Assembly (NCBI GenBank): GCA_963663735.2
Contig: CAXXHN010000002.1
Span: 62,001-126,000, forward strand
DNA: 64,000 nucleotides
Reading direction: 5' to 3'
Origin: G963663735 sp963663735
GTDB taxonomy: Bacteria > Acidobacteriota > UBA6911 > RPQK01 > JAPXNP01
Below are positions 16,267-25,794 of this stretch, one piece after another. Position 1 is the stretch's first letter. Every line of letters starts with the position of its first letter. The translations under genes were made by a program, and so were the position numbers. The notes under the pieces are model-generated. The model ran no database searches. It was not told where the DNA came from and worked only from the letters and a program-made list of their open reading frames with translations.

Positions 16267-17325
16267 CTACAATCCCAGTTTCTTTTTGATTGTTTTTAAA
16301 TCCCGGTACATATCAGGCAAACGATTCAGGATTGCTTCGGTTTTGATTTGTTTGCTGTGGTTTCTTCCGTAAAGGCCCGAAACCGTCATTCCGGAAGGAA
16401 CGTCCTTGGTAACCGCGGTTTTAGCCAGAACTATGACATTATCTCCGATGGTGACGTGGTCTGAAGCGCCTGACTGGCCGGCAAAAATGCAGTTTTTTCC
16501 GATGGTAACCGACCCGGAAATTCCCACTGAGCCGACAATTATTGTACCTTCTCCGATCCGGCAGTTATGCCCGATGTGTACATGGTTGTCTATCTTTACG
16601 TTTTTCTCCAACACTGTTGATCCGAAAGTCGCACGGTCAATACAACTGTTGGCCCCGATTTCCACGTCATGCCCGATTTCGACGTTTCCTGTCTGGGGAA
16701 GTTTTACCTGCTCGTCTCCGTCGCGGACATAACCAAATCCATCGGCCCCGATCACTGTTCCGCTGTGTATGGTCACCCTTTCTCCAAGGATGACCCCGGA
16801 ATAGAGCGTAACATTGGGAAACAGGTAACATCCCTTTCCTATTTCACAGTTGCTGCCGATTGAGCAACCTGAAGCGATTGTCACCTGTTCGCTGATCGCC
16901 ACATTATCCCCGATTGAGACAAAGGGTTCGATTGATACCTCTTCTGGAATGCTGCAGTTGTTACCTATCACTGCGTGGCCGGAAATCCCAATGGCCGCAA
17001 AGGGCTTATTGTGGAAAAGCTGCAGGATCCTGGCAAATGCGGCTTTGGGGTTGTCAGCGGCTAAGAGGTTTTTATTTTTCCCACTGGTACCTCGCGGGAC
17101 TATAACCGCCCCAGACTCTGTCTGGTCCAGATTAGTAAGCAGTTTCTGGTTTGCGGCCAGGGTAATTTCGTGGAAGCCAGCTTTGTCAAAAGGTTTGGCA
17201 GCAGTGATGGTGAATCCAGGATCTCCATAAACCTCGCCTTTTACGATTTCCGCCAGGTCGCCGAGTTTGTAGTCTGCAGTCAGGTGACTCATGATAATTG
17301 TGGCCTTTTCATTGGACTCAGGCAT
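16267..17325 (-). CDS. lpxD: UDP-3-O-(3-hydroxyacyl)glucosamine N-acyltransferase
   Basis: Third enzyme of lipid A synthesis: it transfers a 3-hydroxyacyl chain from ACP to the 2-amine of UDP-3-O-acylglucosamine. At 352 aa it is standard length. An N-terminal uridine-binding domain (1-115) is followed by a long left-handed beta helix of hexapeptide repeats (about 116-315), with GADGFGYV, the family-typical NHVHIGHNCRIGE (its His is the likely catalytic base) and AGQSG. A C-terminal helix ends the protein. An internal ATG 11 codons in (MSHLTADYK) may be the true start. No other lpx or fab genes adjoin it. Its presence argues for a lipopolysaccharide-bearing outer membrane. Confidence 0.95.
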   Translation of the reverse strand: MPESNEKATIIMSHLTADYKLGDLAEIVKGEVYGDPGFTITAAKPFDKAGFHEITLAANQKLLTNLDQTESGAVIVPRGTSGKNKNLLAADNPKAAFARILQLFHNKPFAAIGISGHAVIGNNCSIPEEVSIEPFVSIGDNVAISEQVTIASGCSIGSNCEIGKGCYLFPNVTLYSGVILGERVTIHSGTVIGADGFGYVRDGDEQVKLPQTGNVEIGHDVEIGANSCIDRATFGSTVLEKNVKIDNHVHIGHNCRIGEGTIIVGSVGISGSVTIGKNCIFAGQSGASDHVTIGDNVIVLAKTAVTKDVPSGMTVSGLYGRNHSKQIKTEAILNRLPDMYRDLKTIKKKLGL

Positions 17326-17331
17326 AACCGG

Positions 17332-18237
17332 TTATACCGTACTCCTGGAGAGTTCATCCCACAGCATCCGATAATACTTCATGAAGCGTATTGGATCACA
17401 CTGTACTTCAGGAATCTCGGAGAGGGTGTATCCGGAATAGCCAATTCCCAGGAGAAGGCCGAAGACTTGTTTAAAGGGATAATTCACGGTCAGGTCACGC
17501 ATGTGAACATTGCGGATGTAATCCTTAAGCAGGTTGAAGTAAGGAACCACATCCCCGTCTTTCAGGTCGGAGTCGTTACAGTTCCAAGTCAACCCCACGG
17601 AAGGGTGTCCGCAATTTTTCATCATTTCGGCGATGTAGGGAGGATGGCTGGATTCAGGTCCATGGACTTCCATCCATACCTGTACATTGTGCTCTTTCCC
17701 GAATTCTCCGATCTCTTTCAGGGACCTGCCTATCTGTTCGAAGGTTTTTTCTTTAGGAACACCATCAGGAATACCGTTGGGACGAACCTTGATGGCGGTT
17801 GCTCCCACGTCAGACGCAAGCTTGATGAATTCCTTGGCTTCATCAATTCTCTGGCGCAACACAGCCTGATCAGGTGAATGGAATTCACAGGTGGAACCAA
17901 GGCAGAGCAGTTTTACCGGGGTTTCCTGGAACCGTTTCCGAACGGCTTCCCTTTCCGCACGGGAAAGGCTGATTTCCACACCGTGTTTATGGGTGGACCT
18001 GAGTTCAACCGCCTTGAAACCTGTTTCCTCGCAGTTATTTATAAGGGTGTCTATATCCCAGTCCTTGGCCAGGTTATAGGTAACCGTCCCCAATTCAAAT
18101 TTCCGCTGGTCAGTATTTTCCGGAGCCGGATTTCTGGCTGAAAGAGAGGTTATCGCGGCAGAACCTGATATTGCCATTGCCGCAGTTGTTGTTAAAGTAA
18201 AAAACTCTCGCCTCGAAGGTTTGTTTATAGACGCCAT
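17332..18237 (-). CDS. Sugar phosphate isomerase/epimerase-like TIM-barrel protein, Tat-exported
   Basis: A protein of 301 aa with an N-terminal Tat signal (SRREFF at about 8-13, then a mild hydrophobic stretch), so it is probably folded in the cytoplasm and exported. The rest is an AP-endonuclease-2/xylose-isomerase-like TIM barrel with FKAVELRSTHKHG, a VWMEVHG strand and GLTWNCND, the metal-ligand strands of the family. The start at 18237 is chosen because the Tat motif then sits at the very N-terminus and AGGGAC precedes it; the frame extends upstream to 18306. The substrate is unknown. Just upstream of lpxD in the same direction. Confidence 0.85.
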   Translation of the reverse strand: MASINKPSRREFFTLTTTAAMAISGSAAITSLSARNPAPENTDQRKFELGTVTYNLAKDWDIDTLINNCEETGFKAVELRSTHKHGVEISLSRAEREAVRKRFQETPVKLLCLGSTCEFHSPDQAVLRQRIDEAKEFIKLASDVGATAIKVRPNGIPDGVPKEKTFEQIGRSLKEIGEFGKEHNVQVWMEVHGPESSHPPYIAEMMKNCGHPSVGLTWNCNDSDLKDGDVVPYFNLLKDYIRNVHMRDLTVNYPFKQVFGLLLGIGYSGYTLSEIPEVQCDPIRFMKYYRMLWDELSRSTV

Positions 18238-18544
18238 GTTCTCAGTCCCTTTTTTAAGAATTGCTATTGAACCGGATAGAATAATTCCAGGCTCTAATTT
18301 AAACATTATCTGATCGGCCTATCCAGATGAATATTATAAATTCGCGTCAAGTATTAATTAATACTTTTTAAAAGTCCGTGTATCAAGAGGCGCCCCCATT
18401 GTTTTTTTATCGTTACCGGAGTGATCGGGAAATTTTATAAGAAAACCGGACATTTCAGGGATCTATCTTATGAATAACCGGGGATTTAGATTTTTTCGGG
18501 CCATTGATACGCCTCTTTTGCTAATGTTGCGATAGAATAATGTA
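18238..18544. other. Divergent intergenic region
   Basis: About 300 bases separating the minus-strand Tat-exported isomerase gene from the plus-strand UnbV-like gene. It must hold both promoters; AT-rich stretches occur at 18335-18375 and 18410-18450, but no -35/-10 pair is convincing. Confidence 0.3.
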
Positions 18545-20227
18545 ATGCTGTATAGAAAATACCCGACCAGAAATATGCTGATAAAGACAGTTACTTCAGC
18601 CCTGATTTTATTTTTCGGCTTTTCTGCCCGGTCAGGATTGGCCCAGGATTCTACTGCTGATCCGGTGATGTTTGAGAACGTCGCCCGGAGCGGAGGGGTG
18701 GATTTTGTCCTGCAGAATTACATGACTGAAGAAAAGCACATGATTGAGACCATGACCGGCGGAGTAGCCTCCCTTGACTACAACAATGATGGGCTACTGG
18801 ACATATATTTCACCAACGGTTCAGTTACCCCTTCCATGAAAAAGGAATCTCCTAAATTTTATAATCGTCTTTACCGAAATGATGGCAATTTCAAATTCAC
18901 TGATGTCACTCTGGAAGCCGGAGTTAAGGGTGAGGGATACACCATGGGAGTGGCAGTGGCGGACTATAACAATGACGGGAACGTGGATATTTTCGTTGCC
19001 GGTGTTTACAGCAACATACTGTTTAGGAATAACGGAGACGGTACGTTCACCGAGGTTACCAAGGAAGCTGGAATCACCAGCGACCTGTGGTCTGTGGCTG
19101 CCGGCTGGTTTGACTATGACAAGGATTCCAACCTGGACCTTTTTGTTGTCAATTATGTTGAGTGGACAACCGAGTGGAAAAAATTCTGCGGAGACCCGAC
19201 AGGTAAGATCAGGGTTTACTGCCATCCCAAGCATTTCATAGGACTTCCCAACACCCTTTACCACAATAATGGTGACGGTACTTTTGAAAATGTGACGGAA
19301 AAGTCAGGAATAGGCAAGCATGTGGGCAGGGGCATGAGCGTGGCCTTTGAAGACTATGATGAAGACGGGTACACGGATGCTTTTGTTGCCAATGACAAGC
19401 TGGCTAATTTCATGTTCCACAATAATGGAGACGGAACTTTTGATGAAACCGCTCTGATGGTTGGAGTGGCCTTGCGCGACCACGGGAAAGCAGTTTCCAG
19501 CATGGGCGGAGCTTTCAGGGATTATGATAATGACGGGAAACCCGATCTCTGGGTGACTGCTCTGGACTGGGAGACTTTCCCGCTTTACCACAACTTGGGG
19601 GATGGGTTTTTTGAAGATGCCACTTACGCCACCGGCGTAGCCCAGGAGACGATCAGGAGAAGTGCCTGGAGCCTCGGGATGTTTGACTTCAATAATGACG
19701 GATGGAAGGACTTGTTTACAGCCAATGCCCATGCCAATCACAGAATCGAGCTCTGGGAGTCCACTGATTACCGCCAGACCAATACTCTCCTGGTTAATCA
19801 GAAGAACGGAAAATTTACGGATGGATCTGCTCAGGCCGGACCAGATTTCCAGGTTCCCAGGGCCCACCGGGGTACTGCGTGCGGAGATTTCAACAATGAC
19901 GGAAAAATTGACGTAGTTGTTACCTCGATCGAGGACACAACAGAAGTCTGGAAGAATGTAAGCCCTGTAGAAAACAACTGGATTATTTTCAAGCTTGTTG
20001 GTACCAAGAGTAACCGGGATGGAATCGGAACCGAAATAAGGCTGCTCGACCAGTACAATACCATGACTACCTCTGTCGGGTATGCCTCATCCAGTTATTC
20101 TGGAGTGCATTTTGGGTTGGGCAAAGCCGATAAACTGGATAAAGTGGAGATACTCTGGCTGAGTGGGACAAAGCAGGTATTAACAGACGTGAAGGTGAAC
20201 CAGGTTCTGAAGGTAGTAGAGCCCTGA
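18545..20227 (+). CDS. Secreted FG-GAP/VCBS repeat protein with ASPIC/UnbV domain (CRTAC1-like)
   Basis: Exported protein of 560 aa with a signal peptide ending near ARSGLAQ (residue 34). Seven calcium-binding repeat loops of the DxNxDGxxD type are visible (for example DYNNDGLLDIY, DYDEDGYTDAF, DFNNDGKIDVV), forming a predicted beta-propeller. The C-terminal 85 residues are the ASPIC/UnbV domain (NRDGIGTEIRLL, then SSSYSGVHFGLG, then VEILWLSG). The role of this family is poorly known; surface adhesion or calcium-dependent binding is suggested from the propeller. A later ATG (codon 12) gives a more compact signal peptide. Upstream of the GWxTD gene. Confidence 0.9.
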   Translation: MLYRKYPTRNMLIKTVTSALILFFGFSARSGLAQDSTADPVMFENVARSGGVDFVLQNYMTEEKHMIETMTGGVASLDYNNDGLLDIYFTNGSVTPSMKKESPKFYNRLYRNDGNFKFTDVTLEAGVKGEGYTMGVAVADYNNDGNVDIFVAGVYSNILFRNNGDGTFTEVTKEAGITSDLWSVAAGWFDYDKDSNLDLFVVNYVEWTTEWKKFCGDPTGKIRVYCHPKHFIGLPNTLYHNNGDGTFENVTEKSGIGKHVGRGMSVAFEDYDEDGYTDAFVANDKLANFMFHNNGDGTFDETALMVGVALRDHGKAVSSMGGAFRDYDNDGKPDLWVTALDWETFPLYHNLGDGFFEDATYATGVAQETIRRSAWSLGMFDFNNDGWKDLFTANAHANHRIELWESTDYRQTNTLLVNQKNGKFTDGSAQAGPDFQVPRAHRGTACGDFNNDGKIDVVVTSIEDTTEVWKNVSPVENNWIIFKLVGTKSNRDGIGTEIRLLDQYNTMTTSVGYASSSYSGVHFGLGKADKLDKVEILWLSGTKQVLTDVKVNQVLKVVEP

Positions 20228-20343
20228 GGAGCTGTCTTTGTAATTATTGTTTTCTGGCGTTATCGGCTTTGAATTGCTTAAGCTGTCTCAAATCTGCTGA
20301 TTAATATCCTATTGAGGGCAGACCGGAGAGACCGGTGTCTAGC

Positions 20344-20389
20344 CTTTCATTAATTCTTATTTGCGTTATAATGTTGTTATTACCGGTAA
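20344..20389 (+). promoter_or_regulatory. Possible promoter of the GWxTD gene
   Basis: A perfect -10 TATAAT lies at 20367-20372, but its -35 partner (CTTTCA or TTTCAT near 20344-20350) is poor. A 10-bp palindrome TTACCGGTAA at 20380-20389 sits where an operator could overlap the start of transcription. Confidence 0.3.
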
Positions 20390-20499
20390 CAAAATAGTGA
20401 AAAAGGAAATGAACCAATTTCCTGCCGGGAAACGTCCTAATGAATGCGGGGTTTTTCGGTGTTATCGTATGCCTTCGCGATAAGAGGGAAAGAGGAAAT

Positions 20500-22137
20500 A
20501 TGAATATCTGTAGGAGCAGGTTTTTACCCGCCGTTTTGATTGTTGTGTTCTCCCTTGCGCCGGTTTTACTGGCCCAGCGTGATGAGAAACAGGAAGAAAA
20601 GCTTCGTCGTGAAGAGAGTGTTGATTATTACGGCAAATGGCTTAATGAAGACGTGAAATATATCATTTCCGATGATGAGAGATCGGTATTCAATGCCCTG
20701 ACTACACCTGAAGAAAAAGAACAGTTCATTGAGCAGTTCTGGTTTCGAAGAGACCCGGATCCCAGGAGTTCGGAAAATGAATTCAAAACTGAACATTACC
20801 GACGCATAGCCTACGCCAACGAACACTTTACCAGTGGTGATCCTGGATGGATGACTGATCGGGGAAAGGTTTACATAACCTGGGGCCCTCCGGCCAACAT
20901 CATAAGCCGCCCGACTGGCGGAGCTTATGTCAGGACCATAGAGGAAGGCGGAGGAACCACCACTGTATATCCTTATGAAAAATGGAGTTATCACTACATT
21001 GAAGGCCTTGGACCTAATGTGGACCTGGAATTTGTTGATCCGACAGAATCCGGGGAATACAAGCTGGCTGTATATGACTGGGAGAAGGATTCAGGTACGT
21101 TCCATCCCAGCGTCGGGCAGACTCTGGATGAACTGATGGGGACGCAGACTCGCGCGGACAGGGCCCAGCTTACACCTGCCGGCGGCGGCGGGCAGTCCAG
21201 CATGAGAGACCTCTACCGGAGAAGATGGGATAATCCTTTCAACCGATATGAACGTTATGCGACCATCATGTCATCACCCATTACCAAATATCAGGACCTG
21301 CAGGAGATCGTGAAGGTAAGGGTTGATTATCATAACCTGCCATTCGAATTAAAAGAGGATTATTTCAGGCTTAACCAGGATCAGGAATTGGTCCCGATAA
21401 CCTTGCAGATTAAACACCGGGATTTGACTTTCAAGAAGGAAGGGAATTTCAATGTCGCCAGAATGGCGATATATGGACTGGTTCAGAGCCTTACAAACCG
21501 CGTGGTTGCTGAGTTCGAGGATGACCTTGTTGTTCGGTATACCGATGATCAGATGGAAAGTGGCCTGCTGAAATCTGCGGTTTACCAGAAGATACTGTCA
21601 CTGGATCGAAAATTGCGTTACAAGGTTGATTTTGTTGTTAAAGATACCAACAGCGCCAAAACAGGAATAATCAGGAAGGCGATAGTGCCTCCTCCTTTCG
21701 AGGGAGAAACTCTCCAGACGAGTACCATGCTTCTCTCTGATCAGATGGTTGTCCTGAATGAGATCCCGGACCAGGACGAAATGTTTGTGATCGGGGATGT
21801 TAAAATCCTGCCCCGGTTAAGCAAGGAGTTCAACCCAACCATGCCTCTCGGTATTTATCTCCAGGTATATAATGCTGAGTTGGACCAGAGCACTTTGGAA
21901 CCTGCCTTAAAGATTACCTATTCTTTAAGGCAGAATGGAGAAACCATACAGCAGGTAACAGATGATGAAGGCCAGTCGATGCAATTCTTTTCAGGAAGAC
22001 GTGTGGTATTAATGAAGAATCTCAGCCTTGCCGGCCTCAAACCAGGAAAATACCAGGTGAGTGTGGATGTGGAGGACGCCTTGAAGGAAGAGAAGATCAG
22101 CATGAAAGACAATTTCCAGGTAGTTCCTATTCCCTAG
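20500..22137 (+). CDS. GWxTD domain-containing secreted protein
   Basis: A protein of 545 aa with a clear signal peptide (ending VLLAQ near residue 26). The namesake motif GWMTD is at 116-120, followed by RGKVYITWGPP, and sits in an N-terminal domain rich in aromatic and charged residues (EQFWFRRDPDP). The C-terminal half is predicted beta-rich. GWxTD proteins are common in Acidobacteriota and Bacteroidetes-like genomes; their function is not established. ATG 20500 is chosen because AGAGGAA lies just upstream and the signal peptide begins there; the frame extends back to 20440. A TPR protein gene follows, as often seen for this family. Confidence 0.88.
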   Translation: MNICRSRFLPAVLIVVFSLAPVLLAQRDEKQEEKLRREESVDYYGKWLNEDVKYIISDDERSVFNALTTPEEKEQFIEQFWFRRDPDPRSSENEFKTEHYRRIAYANEHFTSGDPGWMTDRGKVYITWGPPANIISRPTGGAYVRTIEEGGGTTTVYPYEKWSYHYIEGLGPNVDLEFVDPTESGEYKLAVYDWEKDSGTFHPSVGQTLDELMGTQTRADRAQLTPAGGGGQSSMRDLYRRRWDNPFNRYERYATIMSSPITKYQDLQEIVKVRVDYHNLPFELKEDYFRLNQDQELVPITLQIKHRDLTFKKEGNFNVARMAIYGLVQSLTNRVVAEFEDDLVVRYTDDQMESGLLKSAVYQKILSLDRKLRYKVDFVVKDTNSAKTGIIRKAIVPPPFEGETLQTSTMLLSDQMVVLNEIPDQDEMFVIGDVKILPRLSKEFNPTMPLGIYLQVYNAELDQSTLEPALKITYSLRQNGETIQQVTDDEGQSMQFFSGRRVVLMKNLSLAGLKPGKYQVSVDVEDALKEEKISMKDNFQVVPIP

Positions 22138-22198
22138 AACGCCTGCTGATCTGAATTAAAACCATCAATGCCGGAGAGTTATGCCTCTGTTTGTTTTG

Positions 22199-22224
22199 AA
22201 GTGCGGAGAATATTCTCCGCACTT
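22199..22224 (+). terminator. Perfect 26-bp palindrome, probable terminator
   Basis: A fully symmetric 26-bp sequence with GTGCGGAGAA as its inner left arm can fold into an 11-bp stem with a 4-base loop, followed by TTTCATTTAT. It lies between the GWxTD stop and the TPR gene start. Besides terminating, a perfect dyad could be a protein-binding site. Confidence 0.5.
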
Positions 22225-22260
22225 TCATTTATCGTACTGATAAATTGGGAATGTTTAAGA

Positions 22261-23793
22261 ATGATGAGCAAACGAGAGAATGGATTCATATACAGACTGG
22301 GTTTGGTGCTTTTGCTGGCAGTATTGTTTCAAACTGTCTCTGCTGCCCAGCTTTCGCCAGATGGATTTGACCCGTCCGTGGTTTCAAAGAAAGCTGAAGA
22401 GGCGATGAATGCAGAGAAATTCGCCGAAGCAGCTGAACTCTACCAGGAGCTTAACTCCAGGTACCCTGACATGCCTGAACTGAAGATGAATCTGGGCATG
22501 GCTCTCTATTTATCAGGAAAAACAGTAGAATCCATCGATATTTTGGAGAAAGCCACGGCACTGAATCCTTCAATGGAAAGCGCCTGGTTTTTTCTGGGTA
22601 TGGCTAACCTTGATAGAGGGCGCCCTGACAAGGCTCTGCCCTATTTAAAAGAATACCTGAACCGGAAACCAATTGATTACGAAGCCAGGCAGATCTACGC
22701 CGAGGCTCTCTCATCTCTGAAAAGATACCAAGAATCTGTGGAGGAATACAAAAAAATATTGAAGGGACAGCCCGGAAATCCTAAAGCATGGTATGGAATC
22801 GGAACAAGTTTTGAAGCCCTCTCTAACCAGTATTTTGACAAGCTGGACTCCATTGCTCCTGAATCCGGTTACTGGCTTGCCCTGGTTGCCGATTCCAGGG
22901 TAGTACAGAAACAGTATTCAAGTGCCTTCTTTCTCTACCGGAAAGCCCTTGAACAGCTGCCAAAACTCAGGGGAGTGCATTATTCAATCAGCAGAATTTA
23001 CCGGGAAAGAGGGGAGGATGAATGGGCTGCAATTGAAGAAAAAAAAGAGGGAGACCTGGGAGTGCCTGATTGCTCGAAAGAAAAACTGGTATGCAGCTAC
23101 CTGCAGGGAGACTTCGAGCGAATTGTTGCGGAGGGAGATAGCGAAAAACTGGAAGATCTGTACTGGATTATCCAGGCTTATAACCAGCTGACAGTAGCAT
23201 CCTTTACTCAGCTTAATCAATTGCCTTCATCATATGAAGTGCACGCCCTCAGGGCACGTATGCAGGAGAACCTTGGAAGATACTGGGATTCCGTGAGTGA
23301 ATGGAAGCAGGCACTTCAATATGCTCCAGATGATGTTTTTGTAAAGAAGCAGCTAGCTATCAACCTTTACTTGAATCGTAACTATCCGGATTCAAATACG
23401 ATTGTACAGGAACTGCTGAAATCCGAGCCTGATGATGCCCGCCTGAATTTTCTGGCAGGAGATATTCTTGCCTACCAGCAGCTGGCTGATCAGGCGATCC
23501 CTTATCTTGAAAAGGCAGTAAAAGCCGATGACTCCTACATAGCTGCCCACTCTTCACTGGGCCGGGCCTATATGAGCCTGGGAAAAGCTGCTGAGGCTAT
23601 CCCCCACCTGGAGAAAGCCATTGATACGGATGAAGATGGAAGCATTCATTATCAGCTGGCCAGGGCATACCAGCGTGCAGGCAAAGCTGACCTCTCCAGG
23701 GAAACAATGGGAAAATACCAGGAAATCCTCAAGAAACTGGACGCGGAAACGAAGCAGCTGAACGAAGACGTCAGGATCACGGCACCGGAGTAA
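22261..23793 (+). CDS. Secreted tetratricopeptide repeat protein
   Basis: A protein of 510 aa with a signal peptide (LVLLLAVLFQTVSAA, cleaved near residue 30) and then about ten TPR-like helical repeats throughout (for example AEAAELYQELNSRYPDMPEL and AGDILAYQQLADQAIPYLEK). TPRs mediate protein contacts; the partner may be the preceding GWxTD protein. ATG 22261 is chosen because the signal peptide starts there and the longer frame from 22168 would cross the palindrome at 22199-22224. Periplasmic or surface location is expected. Confidence 0.85.
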   Translation: MMSKRENGFIYRLGLVLLLAVLFQTVSAAQLSPDGFDPSVVSKKAEEAMNAEKFAEAAELYQELNSRYPDMPELKMNLGMALYLSGKTVESIDILEKATALNPSMESAWFFLGMANLDRGRPDKALPYLKEYLNRKPIDYEARQIYAEALSSLKRYQESVEEYKKILKGQPGNPKAWYGIGTSFEALSNQYFDKLDSIAPESGYWLALVADSRVVQKQYSSAFFLYRKALEQLPKLRGVHYSISRIYRERGEDEWAAIEEKKEGDLGVPDCSKEKLVCSYLQGDFERIVAEGDSEKLEDLYWIIQAYNQLTVASFTQLNQLPSSYEVHALRARMQENLGRYWDSVSEWKQALQYAPDDVFVKKQLAINLYLNRNYPDSNTIVQELLKSEPDDARLNFLAGDILAYQQLADQAIPYLEKAVKADDSYIAAHSSLGRAYMSLGKAAEAIPHLEKAIDTDEDGSIHYQLARAYQRAGKADLSRETMGKYQEILKKLDAETKQLNEDVRITAPE

Positions 23794-23898
23794 TAATCTC
23801 CAGGATTAATGGAAGCAGGTTTATCCCGGGCTGAATTTAATCTGACCTGGAATCCGGCTGGCTCATCTCGCTCCAGATCCATGAGGATGCAACCATGA

Positions 23899-24498
23899 TC
23901 AGTAACTGGTTTTTCCAAGGGGCATAAGGTAGAGGACTTCCTCTTCTCCCTTGAGTCCAAGGATTTTTTCGATTTCACCAGGACGGACTGCCGCAATCGC
24001 TACGGTGCCTATATCCAGGGAAACAGCCTGCAGATGAACATTCTGTCCGAGGTGACCCAGGTCCATATAGGTGAATTTGGGTCCCTGATCTCCATATTTT
24101 TCTTTGGGCCCGGTGTAGTCAGCCGATATGATCAAAGCCGCTGCCGCCGATGTTATGTAGTCCTGGAAGAATGTCCCTGCTGTCAGCAAACGGCTGTATT
24201 CTCCGGATTTAATTGGTTCCAGAGAGTGATTAACGGCATTAAACCTGTATAAACCCTGGTCCAGTTCCCGGACATTGAAAGCGGCCAGGGAAATATTCAG
24301 CGGGAACAGCGCGCCGGCTGACGGGGCGGTGCGAAATCCTTCTTCGCTGGTAATACCGTAGGCGCTCCAGAGTATCTGGCTGATTTCAACCAGAGAGAGA
24401 GATTCAGGAAGGTATTCCCGGACCGACCTCCGTTTAAGAAGGGTTTCTTCGATTGAAAGGGAACCTTTGGTCTTTGGCTCCGGAAGCTTTATTGTCAT
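23899..24498 (-). CDS. SagB/ThcOx-type nitroreductase family protein
   Basis: Flavin (FMN)-dependent oxidoreductase fold of 199 aa. It has KRRSVREY (residues 22-29), where arginines contact FMN phosphate, and ISQILWSAYG, then TAPSAGALFPL, typical of the SagB/ThcOx branch. DLGHLGQNVHLQAVSLDIG follows, and the protein ends in a short PLG-containing strand. SagB members oxidise azolines in peptide maturation, but there is no cyclodehydratase or peptide gene here, and many stand-alone members have unknown roles. It is last in a minus-strand run behind an aminotransferase and iorAB, so it might act on an amino acid or keto acid. Confidence 0.85.
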   Translation of the reverse strand: MTIKLPEPKTKGSLSIEETLLKRRSVREYLPESLSLVEISQILWSAYGITSEEGFRTAPSAGALFPLNISLAAFNVRELDQGLYRFNAVNHSLEPIKSGEYSRLLTAGTFFQDYITSAAAALIISADYTGPKEKYGDQGPKFTYMDLGHLGQNVHLQAVSLDIGTVAIAAVRPGEIEKILGLKGEEEVLYLMPLGKTSY

Positions 24499-24535
24499 GA
24501 TCTTTCCTCTTTTTTTTGTCTCTGCAAACCCAGTT

Positions 24536-25714
24536 CTAAAAATATTCAGCAGCCAGCTTTTTTATGACCGGGATGGATCGCTTAATCATTTGTTCATCAA
24601 CGCAGTAGCTTATTCTGAAGTGCCCTGGACAGCCGAATCCTCTTCCCGGAACAAACAGCAAATTGTGCTTAAGGGCAGTCTGTATGAATTCAGCCTCCTC
24701 ACCCGGAGTCTTTGGGAAGAGGTAGAAAGCTCCCTGCGGCTTGACACAGCTGAATCCGGAATCGGTAAGTACGTTATAGAGAAGGTCTCTATTGATTTTG
24801 TAACCAGTTACATTCACACTTTCTCCCGCAGTTGCCTGGACCAGCCTCTGGGCAAGGGCAGGGGCATTCACAAATCCAAGGGTTCTCTGGCAGAAAATCA
24901 AAGCATTCAAAAGCTTTTCCGATTCGTTTATTTCAGTATTGACTGCCACGTAGCCGATCCTTTCCCCAGCCAGCCCCAGTGACTTGCTGTAGGAATTGAC
25001 GATCAGCGAATTTTTAAAGATATTCATGATTTCGGGTGCCAGAATATTTTCATATACAATCTTTTTGTATGGCTCATCGGAGATAACATATATGGGAGAA
25101 CCTGCTGTCTCTTCATGGACGGATAATACGTCGGCCAGACTCTTCAGGGTTTTTTCCGCATAAACAACCCCCGTTGGATTGTTGGGAGAGTTAATTATTA
25201 CGGCCTTGGTTTTCTCTGAGAGGGCGTCAGCCAGTTTTCCAGGATCGGGCTGGAAATCCTCAGGATCAGTTTTGCAGACGACAGGGATTCCCTGGCTGTT
25301 CCTGATATAAAACATGTACTCAACAAAAAATGGCGCAAAAATAATTACTTCATCACCTGGGTCCAGAATAGATTTCAGGGCCACGTTGAGGCCTCCGGCC
25401 GCGCCGTTGGTCATCACCACATTTTCCGAAGGAAAATCTCTGCTGATTTCATCAGAGATAACCGAGGCCACTGCTTTTCTGGTTTCCATGTATCCGGCAT
25501 TGCTCATGTAGCGGTGCATGCCCTGAGGAGGTTCTGTCGCCAGGTTCTTCAGCGTATTAGTCACAATGCATGGAGGTTCTTCCCGGGGATTGCCCAGGCT
25601 GAAATCAAATACACTTTCAGCTCCGAACTTTTCAATCAGCTTTTCCCCTTCTTCGAACATTTTCCTGATCCAGGACCCATTTTGCAGGTTTTCATTTATC
25701 TCTTTTGCAATCAC
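24536..25714 (-). CDS. PLP-dependent aminotransferase class I/II
   Basis: A 392-aa fold-type I transaminase. It has NSPNNPTG (residues 175-182), SDEPYK (212-217) and the Schiff-base lysine in SYSKSLGLAGERIGY (Lys244). A C-terminal arginine in HFRISY (near 371) binds the substrate carboxylate. The family converts an amino acid and a 2-oxo acid to the partner pair. Immediately downstream of iorAB, it is likely to make arylpyruvates or other 2-oxo acids for that oxidoreductase from aromatic amino acids. Substrate inferred from context only. Confidence 0.9.
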   Translation of the reverse strand: MIAKEINENLQNGSWIRKMFEEGEKLIEKFGAESVFDFSLGNPREEPPCIVTNTLKNLATEPPQGMHRYMSNAGYMETRKAVASVISDEISRDFPSENVVMTNGAAGGLNVALKSILDPGDEVIIFAPFFVEYMFYIRNSQGIPVVCKTDPEDFQPDPGKLADALSEKTKAVIINSPNNPTGVVYAEKTLKSLADVLSVHEETAGSPIYVISDEPYKKIVYENILAPEIMNIFKNSLIVNSYSKSLGLAGERIGYVAVNTEINESEKLLNALIFCQRTLGFVNAPALAQRLVQATAGESVNVTGYKINRDLLYNVLTDSGFSCVKPQGAFYLFPKTPGEEAEFIQTALKHNLLFVPGRGFGCPGHFRISYCVDEQMIKRSIPVIKKLAAEYF

Positions 25715-25794
25715 AGGAGCGTCTCCTTTTAACGGTTTCGGAACTTTTCTAATTATGTATCAGTCTTCCGGGCTGGATTTCCTTACGGCAGGGA

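Noticed and set aside
17170..17877. 235-codon plus-strand frame opposite lpxD and the isomerase gene
   Set aside because: Antisense to two conserved genes; no motif.
19304..19867. 187-codon minus-strand frame inside the UnbV gene
   Set aside because: Antisense of repeated DxNxDG loops; no independent evidence.
23899..24498. Peptide azoline (TOMM) biosynthesis locus based on SagB-like gene
   Set aside because: No cyclodehydratase, precursor peptide or transporter nearby; neighbours are amino acid catabolism genes.
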